A stretch of DNA of 64,000 nucleotides from Streptomyces sp. 35G-GA-8 (lineage in GTDB: Bacteria; Actinomycetota; Actinomycetes; Streptomycetales; Streptomycetaceae): NCBI RefSeq assembly GCF_023534745.1, contig NZ_JAMHJQ010000003.1, forward strand, positions 62,001-126,000. Reading direction: 5' to 3'. The position numbers and the translations under genes are program-made. Below are positions 22,795-30,710 of this stretch, one piece after another. The notes under the pieces are model-generated. The model was not told where the DNA came from. It worked only from the letters and a program-made list of their open reading frames with translations, and did no database searches. Positions within the stretch are counted from its first letter, which is position 1, and every line of letters begins with the position of its first letter.

Positions 22795-23994
22795 ATGAGC
22801 GTTGTCGGTGGCATCCCGCACTACCCGTTCAGCTTTCGCGGCGACGCCTTGGCGAGTGAGCTGGGCAGATTCGTTGTCGAGGAGCCCGTCACCCGCGTGG
22901 TGACCAACGCCGGCGCGCTCGGCTGGCTCGTGACCGGTTACGACGCCGCGCGGGAGGCGCTGAAGGACCCCCGGCTCAGCCGAAGCCTGATCGCCGACCC
23001 CGCGATGCCGCAGGAGGACCACTCCGCGCCGCCGCTCAGCGTCGTCGGCACGATGACCATGCTGCGGGCGGCGGGGCTGCGGGACGAGGCCGTGAAGGGA
23101 ATGGGGCCGCGGCAGCCGCATATCTCGCTGGAGCGGGTGCGCGACATCGCGTCCACCCTGCTCACCACCATGACGGCGAAAGGGCGGGCGAACACAGAAC
23201 CGGGCGATCTGGTGGCCGACTTCGCCCTCCCGTGGGCCTCCCAGGTGACCTGTGAACTGCTCGGGCTGCCCACCGAGGCGTCCCCGGAGCTGGCCGGCTG
23301 GTTCCGTCTGCTCTGCACGGGCGAAGAGGCGGACGAGCATCTCTTCTCCGACTGGACGAAGGCGCTGAGCCGCTTCGACGACTGGATGACGGGCATCGGC
23401 ACGGAAGGGCTGCTCGGCCGCCTCGCTCTGCTGAACCGCTCCTCCGAACATCCGCTGAGCCACCGGGAGTTGGTGGAGATCGCGCTGTTCCTCTTTGTGT
23501 CGGGCCTGGGGAACCCGGCCGGCTTCCTGGCACTCTGCGGTCTGGTCCTGGCACGCGACCCGGAGCTGGCCGCCCGGCTGAGGGCGGAGCCGCAGGCGCT
23601 GCCCGGCGCTCTGGAGGAGCTGTACCGGTGGTCCGTCATGCTGGGCGATTCCATTGCGCGTATCGCCCGGGAGGACGCCGAGGTCGGCGGAGTCCGGGTC
23701 AGCGCCGGTGAGTTGGTGCTGATCTCCATCGACGCGGCCCATCGCGACCCCGCCGTCTTCGACTCGCCCGACCGGCTGGACATCGACCGGCGGCCGTCGG
23801 CGCCGCATCTCCGGTTCGGGCAGGGGCGGCATTTCTGTCCGGCCGCCGCGCTGAACCGGGCGCAGACCGAGGCGGCGTTGCGGGCTCTGCTCGACACCGT
23901 CCCCGGGCTGCGGCTGGCCGTCGCCCCCGAGGAGATCCGCTGGCGGCAGGACCACGCCGTACTGCTGCCGGAGACGATTCCGGTGCGCTGGTGA
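22795..23994 (+). CDS. Atypical cytochrome P450
   Basis: A 399-residue P450 with the heme-ligand loop LRFGQGRHFCPAAAL (Cys near residue 349) and a K-helix ExxR (LEELYRW). The I-helix, normally (A/G)GxxT, reads LFVSGLGNPAGFL. The acid-alcohol pair that protonates bound oxygen is absent, and the C-helix HxxxR region (PRQPHISLERVR) is also unusual. Peroxide use, a non-oxygenase activity or a degenerate enzyme are all possible. I take the ATG at 22795 with AGGAG 9 nt upstream, giving normal P450 length. An in-frame ATG at 22723 would add 24 residues. No ferredoxin or biosynthetic partner is adjacent, and the substrate is unknown. Confidence 0.8.
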   Translation: MSVVGGIPHYPFSFRGDALASELGRFVVEEPVTRVVTNAGALGWLVTGYDAAREALKDPRLSRSLIADPAMPQEDHSAPPLSVVGTMTMLRAAGLRDEAVKGMGPRQPHISLERVRDIASTLLTTMTAKGRANTEPGDLVADFALPWASQVTCELLGLPTEASPELAGWFRLLCTGEEADEHLFSDWTKALSRFDDWMTGIGTEGLLGRLALLNRSSEHPLSHRELVEIALFLFVSGLGNPAGFLALCGLVLARDPELAARLRAEPQALPGALEELYRWSVMLGDSIARIAREDAEVGGVRVSAGELVLISIDAAHRDPAVFDSPDRLDIDRRPSAPHLRFGQGRHFCPAAALNRAQTEAALRALLDTVPGLRLAVAPEEIRWRQDHAVLLPETIPVRW

Positions 23995-24090
23995 CGGTCG
24001 CCCCTCTGCTCGGTCGCCCCGCTGCCCGGTCGCCCCGCTGCTCGGTCGTCCCGCTGCTCGGTCGCCCCGCTGCTCGGTCGCCCCGCCGCC
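23995..24090. repeat. 16-bp tandem repeat, six copies
   Basis: Six head-to-tail units of cggtcgccccgctgct, with one or two substitutions in some copies, start directly after the P450 stop codon. Non-coding. Confidence 0.85.
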
Positions 24091-24109
24091 GCACGAGCGG
24101 CGGCGGGAC

Positions 24110-24141
24110 GGGGCCGGGGAAGCGGCAACATCCCCGGCCCC
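24110..24141. terminator. Hairpin between convergent P450 and NRPS-like genes
   Basis: GGGGCCGGGGA (24110-24120) and TCCCCGGCCCC (24131-24141) form a perfect 11-bp stem with a 10-nt loop. No U-tract, as is usual in Streptomyces. It lies between convergent stop codons, so it may act in both directions. Confidence 0.7.
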
Positions 24142-24165
24142 GACACCACGTGACCCGTTCGCCGC

Positions 24166-27100
24166 CTATGGCACCGTCGCCGCCACGCCGGCCGGAGCGA
24201 CCGCGGGCCGCGTCATATAGCCCGAGGTGAAGAAGTACTCCAGATAGCGGTCCAGCATCACCGCGTCCACCGGCGGGCAGTCCAGACCGCTCCCCGCCAG
24301 GGCCGCTTCGGTGTTACGGCGGCTCAGCCGGGGGAAGACGCCCTCCAGATACATCTCCTTGACCGAGATGTCGCCCTGGTTCGCCCGGTCCACACAGAGG
24401 GACACGAAAGGCGCGGTCGGGCTGGTGGGATGGAGTGAGACATGACGTACCAGCTCGTCCACCCACTCCCCGTACGGCAGCATGCGCATCGCGCACCCCG
24501 CCGCGCGCATCCGGTCCAGCACATCACGCAGCACGGCCGGGCGCGGATTGGTGAGGTGGTAGACCCGGTCCTTCGCCCGGTGCCGGGTGGCGATATGCAC
24601 CACGGACTCCGCCACATGATCGACCGGCACGAAATCCATCGGCAGCGCGATATCGGGAGCGAGCCCCGTCTCCGCGATGGTCTTGAACAGCGAGCAGATC
24701 GCCGTCTCCGTGTTGCAGGCGCCGTGCAGCCGGTCCCCGGTCACTTCGTACGGACGGTAGACGGCGACCGGAAGTCCCTGCTCGGCCGCGCCGCGCAGCA
24801 GACTCTCGGCGACCCACTTGCTCTCGGCGTACCCCATCGTGAGCCGGTCCGCGTGAGCGAGACGTACGTCCTCGTCGACCTCCCGCGCCCCGGCGGTGCC
24901 GAAGCCGGCGAGGACCGCCACCGTGGACAGGAAGTGCACCGGCACCCGGCGGGGGGCCGCCAGCTTGATGATCTCGCGGGTGCCCTCGACATTGGCGGCC
25001 CGCAGAGCGCCGTACGGATAGAGGAAGTTGACCTGCGCGCCGTTGTGCACGATCAGATCCAGGCGCGCGGCCAGAGCGGCGGCGTGTTCCGCTGACAGAC
25101 CGAGTCCGGGCGCGGCGAGGTCCCCGGGGAAGCAGACCAGCCGCTGCCGCACGGTGTCGTCCGCGCGCAGACCGTAGCGGGTGAGCGCGGCCAGGACGCG
25201 GCGCTCCGCGTGCGCCGCGCCCGAGGCGCGTACCGGGCAGTGGATACGGGCCGTGGTGTCCCGTAACAGCCGGTCCAGGAGGAACGCGCCGACGAAACCG
25301 CTGGCGCCGGTGAGCAGGACGTCCGACGGGTCGCCGGGCCGCGGCACCGGCGTCTCGGCGGGCGGCAGCGAGAAGCCGAGCGCGCTCTCGCGTACGAAGT
25401 CGACCTCCGCGTCCGGGGCCCCCGAAGGAACGCCCGTCCGCCGCGGGCCGGCCGGCCGGCCGCGATGGGCGCCGACGGCGGCCGCGAAACCCTCCAGCGT
25501 CGGGTCGGCCAGCAGGGCGCGGATCAGACCGCTGCCGAGCGCCGCGTCAAGATTCAGCAACGCGAGCGCCCGGGCGACGACTTCGGCCGCCAGCAGGGAA
25601 TCGCCCCCGATGAGGAAGAAGTTGTCGGTGGGCGTGGGGCGTACGCGCAGCACCAGGTGCCACACCTCGGCCAGCGCCTCCAGCGGGCCGTCCGTCTCGG
25701 CGCCGGGGCCGCCGGACCGTGTCCCCCCGCCGGGACCGGACGGGTACGGGGCGCCTTCCCGCGACGCACCGCCCGGCCCGCTCATCTCGCCGTGCCCCGA
25801 CTCGGCCAGCAGGCGCCCGCGGTCGACCTTGCCGGCGCTGGTGACCGGGAACCGTTCCCGCGCGACAAGGGTCGGCACCGCCTGGGCGGGCAGCCAGCTC
25901 ACGCAGTATCTCCGCAGCGCGTCCACCGGAAGCGTGCCGCCTGGCCGCGCGGGGGTGAGATAGGCGGCCAGGACACCGTCGCGGAGTTCCACGACGGCCT
26001 CGCCCACCTCGGTGTGACAGCGCAACCGCGCCTCGATCTCGTCCAGTTCGATGCGCTGGCCGCGCACTTTGACCTGCCGGTCCAGCCGTCCCCGGTACTC
26101 CAGCAGACCGTCGGGGCCCCGTACGACACGGTCACCGGTCCGGTACAGCCGGCCACCCGGCTCGTCCGGCGAGCCGACGAACCGTTCCGCCGTCAGCTCC
26201 GCGTCCCCGATGTACTCCAGCGCCAGGCCGTCCCCGCCGACGTACAGTTCGCCCTCCTCGTCCGGCGCGGCGGGCGTACCGTCGGGGCGCAGTACATGGC
26301 AGGTGGAGGTAGCGAAGGGACGGCCGATGGGAAGGTGGGTCTCGTCGCCGGTCAGCTTCGGCAGGAAGTACGCGGTCGACACCACGCTGTTCTCGGTGGG
26401 CCCGTAGAAGTTCACGACGGTCGTGCCGGGGCAGGCGGTCTGTACGGCGCGGGCGAGACCGGGGTCCATCGCCTCCCCGCCGGCGGAGGCGAACCGCAGT
26501 CCGCGCAGGGCACCGGGCCGGGTCCTGGCCACATGGTGGAAGACGCTGGTGGTGAGATAGGCGACGGTCACGCCCTGAGTGCGCAAGCGCTCCTCCAGGA
26601 CGGCGGGGGCGAGCAGTTCCTCGCGGTCCACCAGTACGAGGCAGGCGCCGCCGAGCAGTCCGCTCCAGATCTCGATCGTGGAGGCGTCGGAGGAGAGGCC
26701 GTAGCCGTGCAGTACTCCGTCGCCGGGGCCGGGCGGGGGCAGTCGTCGATCCGACAGCACCAACTGGATCACCCCGCGGTGGGCGATGGCGACGGGCTTC
26801 GGCCTGCCGGTGGAGCCGGACGTGAACATCACATAGGCGCGGTCGGTCGCCGCCGGGGACGGCAGTGGGGTGCTCTCCGCGGCGGGAGGGGCGTCGGTGA
26901 TCCGGCCCAGCTCGACGCGCGTGCGCAGACCGCGGATACGACGGACGCTGCCGGGCAGAACGACGGCGACATGGACGCCCGCGTCCTCGGCCATCGCCCG
27001 CAGCCGGGCCGGCGGATGGTCCTCGTCGAGGGGTACGTAGGCACAGCCGGCCTTGAGAATGCCCAGGAAGGCGACCAGCGCCTCCAGCGAGCGGCTGCCG

Positions 27101-27558
27101 CACACCCCCACCGCCGAGCCCGGTGCCACCCCGGCGGCGAGCAGCCGGGCCGCCAGGCGGTCGGAGTCGGCACTGAGCTGACCGTATGTCATGACGCGGT
27201 CCCGGTGCCGGGCCGCGGGCGCCAGCGGGGCGGCCCCGGCGCGCGCTTCGAACAGCCGCGGGAGGCTGCTGTTCCGTGGATAACCCGGGTCAGGGGACGC
27301 CGAGTCCCCCGGCCCGCCGGGGTCCGGCGGACGGCCGGGGCGAGGACGGCCAGGGCTCCGGGGGTGCCCGCGGCCCGGGGCGAGGGGAGTGACGACCGGT
27401 CCGCTGCGTCCGGTCGTGGGGTCGGGGTGGCCCTCGATACCGTCCGTGTGGATACCGTCCGTCTCGATGCCCTGCGTGTCGATGCCTTGCGTGTCGATGC
27501 CTTGCGTGTCGATGCCCTGCGTGTCGATACCGTCCGTGCGGGGGTCGGTGTCGGTCAT
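24166..27558 (-). CDS. Stand-alone NRPS-like A-T-reductase (carboxylic acid reductase type)
   Basis: A 1130-residue three-domain enzyme predicted to adenylate a carboxylic or amino acid, load it on its own carrier domain and release it reductively as aldehyde or alcohol. Residues ~1-100 are low complexity. The adenylation domain (~105-600) has AYVMFTSGSTGRPKPVAI, NFYGPTENSV, LYRTGDRV and RLDRQVKVRGQRIELDE. The carrier domain (~640-715) has DNFFLIGGDSLLAAEV, Ser being the phosphopantetheine site. The thioester reductase (~755-1110) has VLLTGASGFVGAFLLDRLL and the Tyr/Lys pair MGYAESKW. No condensation domain. ATG at 27558, 33 bp after the PPOx gene. The substrate cannot be read with confidence. 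Confidence 0.87.
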   Translation of the reverse strand: MTDTDPRTDGIDTQGIDTQGIDTQGIDTQGIETDGIHTDGIEGHPDPTTGRSGPVVTPLAPGRGHPRSPGRPRPGRPPDPGGPGDSASPDPGYPRNSSLPRLFEARAGAAPLAPAARHRDRVMTYGQLSADSDRLAARLLAAGVAPGSAVGVCGSRSLEALVAFLGILKAGCAYVPLDEDHPPARLRAMAEDAGVHVAVVLPGSVRRIRGLRTRVELGRITDAPPAAESTPLPSPAATDRAYVMFTSGSTGRPKPVAIAHRGVIQLVLSDRRLPPPGPGDGVLHGYGLSSDASTIEIWSGLLGGACLVLVDREELLAPAVLEERLRTQGVTVAYLTTSVFHHVARTRPGALRGLRFASAGGEAMDPGLARAVQTACPGTTVVNFYGPTENSVVSTAYFLPKLTGDETHLPIGRPFATSTCHVLRPDGTPAAPDEEGELYVGGDGLALEYIGDAELTAERFVGSPDEPGGRLYRTGDRVVRGPDGLLEYRGRLDRQVKVRGQRIELDEIEARLRCHTEVGEAVVELRDGVLAAYLTPARPGGTLPVDALRRYCVSWLPAQAVPTLVARERFPVTSAGKVDRGRLLAESGHGEMSGPGGASREGAPYPSGPGGGTRSGGPGAETDGPLEALAEVWHLVLRVRPTPTDNFFLIGGDSLLAAEVVARALALLNLDAALGSGLIRALLADPTLEGFAAAVGAHRGRPAGPRRTGVPSGAPDAEVDFVRESALGFSLPPAETPVPRPGDPSDVLLTGASGFVGAFLLDRLLRDTTARIHCPVRASGAAHAERRVLAALTRYGLRADDTVRQRLVCFPGDLAAPGLGLSAEHAAALAARLDLIVHNGAQVNFLYPYGALRAANVEGTREIIKLAAPRRVPVHFLSTVAVLAGFGTAGAREVDEDVRLAHADRLTMGYAESKWVAESLLRGAAEQGLPVAVYRPYEVTGDRLHGACNTETAICSLFKTIAETGLAPDIALPMDFVPVDHVAESVVHIATRHRAKDRVYHLTNPRPAVLRDVLDRMRAAGCAMRMLPYGEWVDELVRHVSLHPTSPTAPFVSLCVDRANQGDISVKEMYLEGVFPRLSRRNTEAALAGSGLDCPPVDAVMLDRYLEYFFTSGYMTRPAVAPAGVAATVP
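27431..27535. repeat. 15-bp tandem repeat coding for a (GIDTQ)n pentapeptide tract
   Basis: Seven 15-bp units such as gtgtcgatgccttgc encode the start of the A-T-R enzyme: GIDTQ repeated four times, then GIETD, GIHTD and GIEG. The period preserves frame, so copy number can vary without breaking the gene. Confidence 0.85.
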
Positions 27559-27591
27559 GCGGTCCTGCCTTCCGGCGCTGTCGGGGTCGGA

Positions 27592-28062
27592 TCAGCGTGC
27601 GCCGTCGGCACCGGCGAACTCGGCGGCGAAGGCGGCGAAGTCGGCGCTCCGCCAGCGCTCCGGACGCATCCGGAAGGTGATGTCGTCGATGAGCTGGTCC
27701 CGTGTCCCCACGAGGTAGTCCCGCGCCTCGGCGGCCCCCAGATAGCGATGGGCCATGGCCTCGCGCTCCGCCGCGTCCATCGGATCCGCGACGGAGGTGA
27801 TGGGACCCTCCACGCTGACATAGCGGTAGGGGGCGGTCTCGTCCTGTACGCACAGGCTGAAGCGGCCGGCCTCTTTGAGCAGACGTGCCTTGAGCGACAT
27901 CCTGCCGGTCTGCACCACGACGTCCTTGCCCGGCTCGTACCGGTACCAGACCGGTACGAGCAGCGGTGCGCTGACTCCACGGGGGTCGGTGACTCCCAGG
28001 ACACCCACATGGGTGTCGGCCAGGAATCGTTCGCGTTCGTCACCTTGCATGGCGGGCACCAT
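27592..28062 (-). CDS. PPOx-type (pyridoxamine-phosphate-oxidase-like) flavoprotein
   Basis: A 156-residue split-barrel FMN/F420-binding protein. Recognisable elements are FLADTHVGVLGVTD, PLLVPVWYRYEPGKDVVVQT, and RFSLCVQDETAPYRYVSVEG. Its 33-bp distance to the A-T-reductase start implies one transcript and perhaps one pathway, for example oxidation or reduction of the released aldehyde/imine. The ATG at 28062 has GGAGG 5 nt upstream. A GTG at 28074 is less well placed. Enzymes of this fold also act as F420-dependent reductases, and the exact cofactor cannot be told from sequence alone. Confidence 0.78.
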   Translation of the reverse strand: MVPAMQGDERERFLADTHVGVLGVTDPRGVSAPLLVPVWYRYEPGKDVVVQTGRMSLKARLLKEAGRFSLCVQDETAPYRYVSVEGPITSVADPMDAAEREAMAHRYLGAAEARDYLVGTRDQLIDDITFRMRPERWRSADFAAFAAEFAGADGAR

Positions 28063-28437
28063 CGAGGCCTCCACATCTCCGTCGGGGCCGGGAGACCGTC
28101 ACGGGCCCCGGCAGTAGGGGAAAGCGACGGAGGCGGGCTCACCGCGGCCGGGGAAGTCCGGCCGCCACGCCGCGGGCGGGCCGTACCGCACCCGCCGTAC
28201 TCCGCAGCAAACGTCTCGCCCCACCGGTATGCCCTTGGCTGCGCCACATGACCCGGTAAGTAATCCCTTCGGGGGTTTAGTGCTACTAATCGGTCCTTGT
28301 GGAGAGGAGTGGCGGAGAGCGGAGGGGAGGGGGCGTGGAGGGGGCACGGAGGGGCACCCAAGGCCCTCTTCGCTTAACGTAGCTGTTCGGATACGGTGTG
28401 TGTCGATCGGGGCCGGGCCAGAGAGACGGAGACGGAT
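28063..28437. promoter_or_regulatory. Divergent intergenic region, PPOx / LOG genes
   Basis: About 375 bp without a gene between divergent starts. An AT-richer stretch around 28225-28300 (ggtaagtaatccc, gtttagtgctactaatcgg) is the likely promoter zone. No clear operator or riboswitch was recognised. Confidence 0.4.
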
Positions 28438-29085
28438 ATGACCATGCCAGCGTCGCGAGTGGAGCGAGTCGGTGTGTTCTGCGGCGCCAGGCCGGGCGCC
28501 CGCCCCCAGCATCTGAGACTCGCCACCGAGTTCGGCGAGGCGCTGGCGCAGCGCGGGACGGGACTGGTGTACGGCGCGGGAGGCGTCGGCATCATGGGCG
28601 CCGTCGCCGATGCCGTGCTGGACGCGGGGGCGCCGGTGACGGGAGTGATCCCCCGTCAGTTGTACGAACGTGAGCAGCCGGACGAGTCACGCACCGAAGT
28701 GATCGTCGTGGAGACGATGCACGAGCGCAAGGCGCTGATGTACCGCCTCGCGGTCGGCTTCGCGGTGCTCCCGGGCGGCCTCGGCACGCTCGACGAACTG
28801 CTCGAAGTGGCGACATGGAACCAACTGGGCATTCATCACAAGCCACTTGTGCTGGTCAACCAGGGCGGATTCTTCGACCCGCTGCTGACGCTCCTGGACA
28901 ATATGGTCGCCGACGGCTTCATCAGTCAGGAAGAACGCGTAGTCATCCAGGTCGCGTCCGGGGTGGAGGAGGCGCTCGACTGTCTGGTCAGCCCGGAGCC
29001 CAAGCCCAAGTCCAAGCCCGAGCGGCCGACGCCGCCACCGGTCGCCGCCTCCCGGGCCGCGGCGGCCCCCACCGCCGCGACCTGA
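28438..29085 (+). CDS. LOG-family nucleoside-monophosphate phosphoribohydrolase
   Basis: A 215-residue Rossmann-like enzyme of the TIGR00730/LOG family, which cleaves cytokinin riboside 5'-monophosphates or related nucleotides to free base and ribose 5-phosphate. Signature motifs are GLVYGAGGVGIMGAVADA, ETMHERKALMYRLA and LPGGLGTLDELLEVATWNQLG (the PGGxGTxxE motif). The C-terminal ~35 residues are Pro/Lys/Ala-rich and probably disordered. The ATG at 28438 follows GGAGACGG; an earlier in-frame GTG would add an unlikely Arg-rich tail. Widespread in actinobacteria; the natural substrate here is unknown. Confidence 0.9.
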   Translation: MTMPASRVERVGVFCGARPGARPQHLRLATEFGEALAQRGTGLVYGAGGVGIMGAVADAVLDAGAPVTGVIPRQLYEREQPDESRTEVIVVETMHERKALMYRLAVGFAVLPGGLGTLDELLEVATWNQLGIHHKPLVLVNQGGFFDPLLTLLDNMVADGFISQEERVVIQVASGVEEALDCLVSPEPKPKSKPERPTPPPVAASRAAAAPTAAT

Positions 29086-29122
29086 CCGAACCGGCGGGCG
29101 GGCGGGGACTGGGCGGGGAAGC

Positions 29123-29302
29123 TCAGGCCGCCTCGTCCACGCTGTCATGGAGGGCCGCGGCCCACTCCAGCAGCAGGACCTCGTACGCCTCCGCCGGCCA
29201 GGTCCCGTCGGACGAGTCGGTCGCGTCCACGAGCGCGCGGATGCGCTCATTGGCCGCGACGGCGTCGGATGCCGGGGTCCCGGAAGCGGAGGAGGAGGAC
29301 AT
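29123..29302 (-). CDS. Small acidic protein (59 aa), conserved-type hypothetical
   Basis: A 59-residue frame beginning MSSSSASGTPASDAVAANER and ending LLLEWAAALHDSVDEAA, with strong G/C bias at third positions. It has no signal or membrane segment and is rich in Ala, Ser and acid residues, predicted largely helical. It lies between the LOG gene and uppP, on the uppP strand. I recognise no domain. The SD is weak, so it could be translated from a leaderless transcript. Confidence 0.55.
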   Translation of the reverse strand: MSSSSASGTPASDAVAANERIRALVDATDSSDGTWPAEAYEVLLLEWAAALHDSVDEAA

Positions 29303-29410
29303 GTGACCAGCCTAGGGGGCCATGCCCCGTCCCGGTGCCGATCGGGGAGCGTCCTTGCTCACACTTCGTTCACGCGCCGCCACGCATCGCGCGGGCCCCG
29401 GCGGCCGGGA

Positions 29411-30283
29411 TCAGCCGGCCGACTCGCCCGCGTGCGGGCTCAGTGTGTCCGTGCCGACCAGGACCAGGATCGCGATACCGAGCAGGATCCGGTAGATCAC
29501 GAACGGCATGAAGCTCTTCGTGGTGATGAACTTCATGAACCAGGCGATAACGGCATATCCAACAACAAACGCGATGAATGTCGCGAAGATGGTCGGTCCC
29601 CAGGAAACATGCCCCTCACCTGCTTTCCTCAGTTCGAACGCGCCCGAGGCGAGCACCGCGGGGATCGCGAGCAGGAACGAGTACCGCGCCGCCGCCTCAC
29701 GGGTGTATCCCATCAGCAGACCACCGCTGATCGTGGCACCCGAGCGCGAGACACCGGGCACCAGCGCCATCGCCTGGCAGAAGCCGTAGATCAGACCGTC
29801 CTTGACGCTCAGCTCCTTCAGCGACTTGCGCTCCTTGATCGCGCGGTGCTTGCCGCCGGTCTCGTCGCGGGCCGCCAGCCGGTCGGCGACACCGAGCACG
29901 ATGCCCATCACGATCAGAGTGACGGCGATCAGTCGCAGATCACGGAACGGACCGTCGATCTGGTCCTTCAGCGTCACGCCGAGGACGCCGATGGGGATCG
30001 AGCCGATGATGACCAGCCAGCCCATCTGGGCGTCGTGATCACCGCGCATCGACTTGTTGACCAGCGAGCGGGACCAGGCGGAAACGATTCGGGCGATGTC
30101 CTTGCGGAAGTAGATGAGGACCGCCGCCTCCGTACCGATCTGGGTGATCGCGGTGAACGCCGCGCCCGGATCCTGCCAGCCGGCGAAGACCGCCGTCAGC
30201 CGCAGGTGGGCGCTGGAGGAGATGGGGAGGAACTCGGTCAGCCCCTGGACGAGCCCGAGGATGAAAGATTCGAACCAAGACAT
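29411..30283 (-). CDS. uppP: Undecaprenyl-diphosphatase UppP (BacA)
   Basis: A 290-residue polytopic membrane phosphatase that recycles undecaprenyl diphosphate for peptidoglycan and other wall polymers; overproduction classically gives bacitracin resistance. Starts MSWFESFILGLVQGLTEFLP ISSSAHL, the conserved (E/Q)-rich catalytic motif, and has the second motif ALVPGVSRSGATISGGLLMG. About eight transmembrane segments are visible. Length is normal for the family. Single-gene unit; the ~430-bp upstream region shared with mutA contains an 11-bp tandem array and a hairpin. Confidence 0.95.
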   Translation of the reverse strand: MSWFESFILGLVQGLTEFLPISSSAHLRLTAVFAGWQDPGAAFTAITQIGTEAAVLIYFRKDIARIVSAWSRSLVNKSMRGDHDAQMGWLVIIGSIPIGVLGVTLKDQIDGPFRDLRLIAVTLIVMGIVLGVADRLAARDETGGKHRAIKERKSLKELSVKDGLIYGFCQAMALVPGVSRSGATISGGLLMGYTREAAARYSFLLAIPAVLASGAFELRKAGEGHVSWGPTIFATFIAFVVGYAVIAWFMKFITTKSFMPFVIYRILLGIAILVLVGTDTLSPHAGESAG

Positions 30284-30425
30284 GGGGTACTACGCCATCC
30301 AAGAGATGATCAAGCACTGGCCCGCGGAACAGCGGCGCAGTGACGGACTGAGGGCTGACGGTCGAAGTGCGGGTTGGATCATATGGATGGGTGAGTGGTC
30401 CTACTCATGCCGGCTCTTCACTGAC

Positions 30426-30458
30426 GTGGCGCTCAAGTGGCGCTGATGTGGCACTGCT
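30426..30458. repeat. Three 11-bp direct repeats upstream of uppP
   Basis: gtggcgctcaa, gtggcgctgat and gtggcactgct follow head to tail. The 11-bp period places the GTGGCRCT cores on one face of the helix, as in protein-binding iterons. About 140 bp upstream of uppP and 250 bp upstream of mutA. Confidence 0.6.
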
Positions 30459-30465
30459 GAGGTCG

Positions 30466-30486
30466 GTCCCGGACCGAGTCCGGGAC
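30466..30486. other. Hairpin GTCCCGGAC-cga-GTCCGGGAC
   Basis: Perfect 9-bp stem with a 3-nt loop in the uppP/mutA intergenic region (30284-30710). No gene ends here, so it is not an ordinary terminator. It may separate the two divergent promoters. Confidence 0.5.
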
Positions 30487-30594
30487 AGGGCAGATCATCG
30501 CCGTCCGCACAGGGCGACGGCGATCACATGGTGGTGGTGGGCAGCGTAGCGTCTGTTAGATAACGGGACGGAGGTGACCCCTGGTGCAACGGGT

Positions 30595-30652
30595 CCTCGC
30601 CCTGGCACATCCCGCACCATGAATGACCTACACCCAGGGGATTTCGGCGAGG
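30595..30652 (+). other. Nested stem upstream of mutA
   Basis: CCTCGCC (30595-30601) pairs with GGCGAGG (30646-30652), and CTGG (30602-30605) with CCAG (30634-30637). A TAACAT -10-like box at 30699 sits close to the mutA ATG. If mutA is leaderless, this structure is upstream of transcription; if a promoter lies further upstream, it is a structured 5' UTR. Confidence 0.3.
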
Positions 30653-30710
30653 GCAAGGTCACAGTGACGCGCTCTGCTTCTCGTTCGCCGCGCTGCCCTA
30701 ACATCTGGGC

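Noticed and set aside
30595-30652. Cobalamin riboswitch upstream of the B12-dependent mutAB genes
   Set aside because: The nested stem lacks any recognisable B12-box sequence, and the mutA start looks leaderless. I report it only as an unexplained structure.
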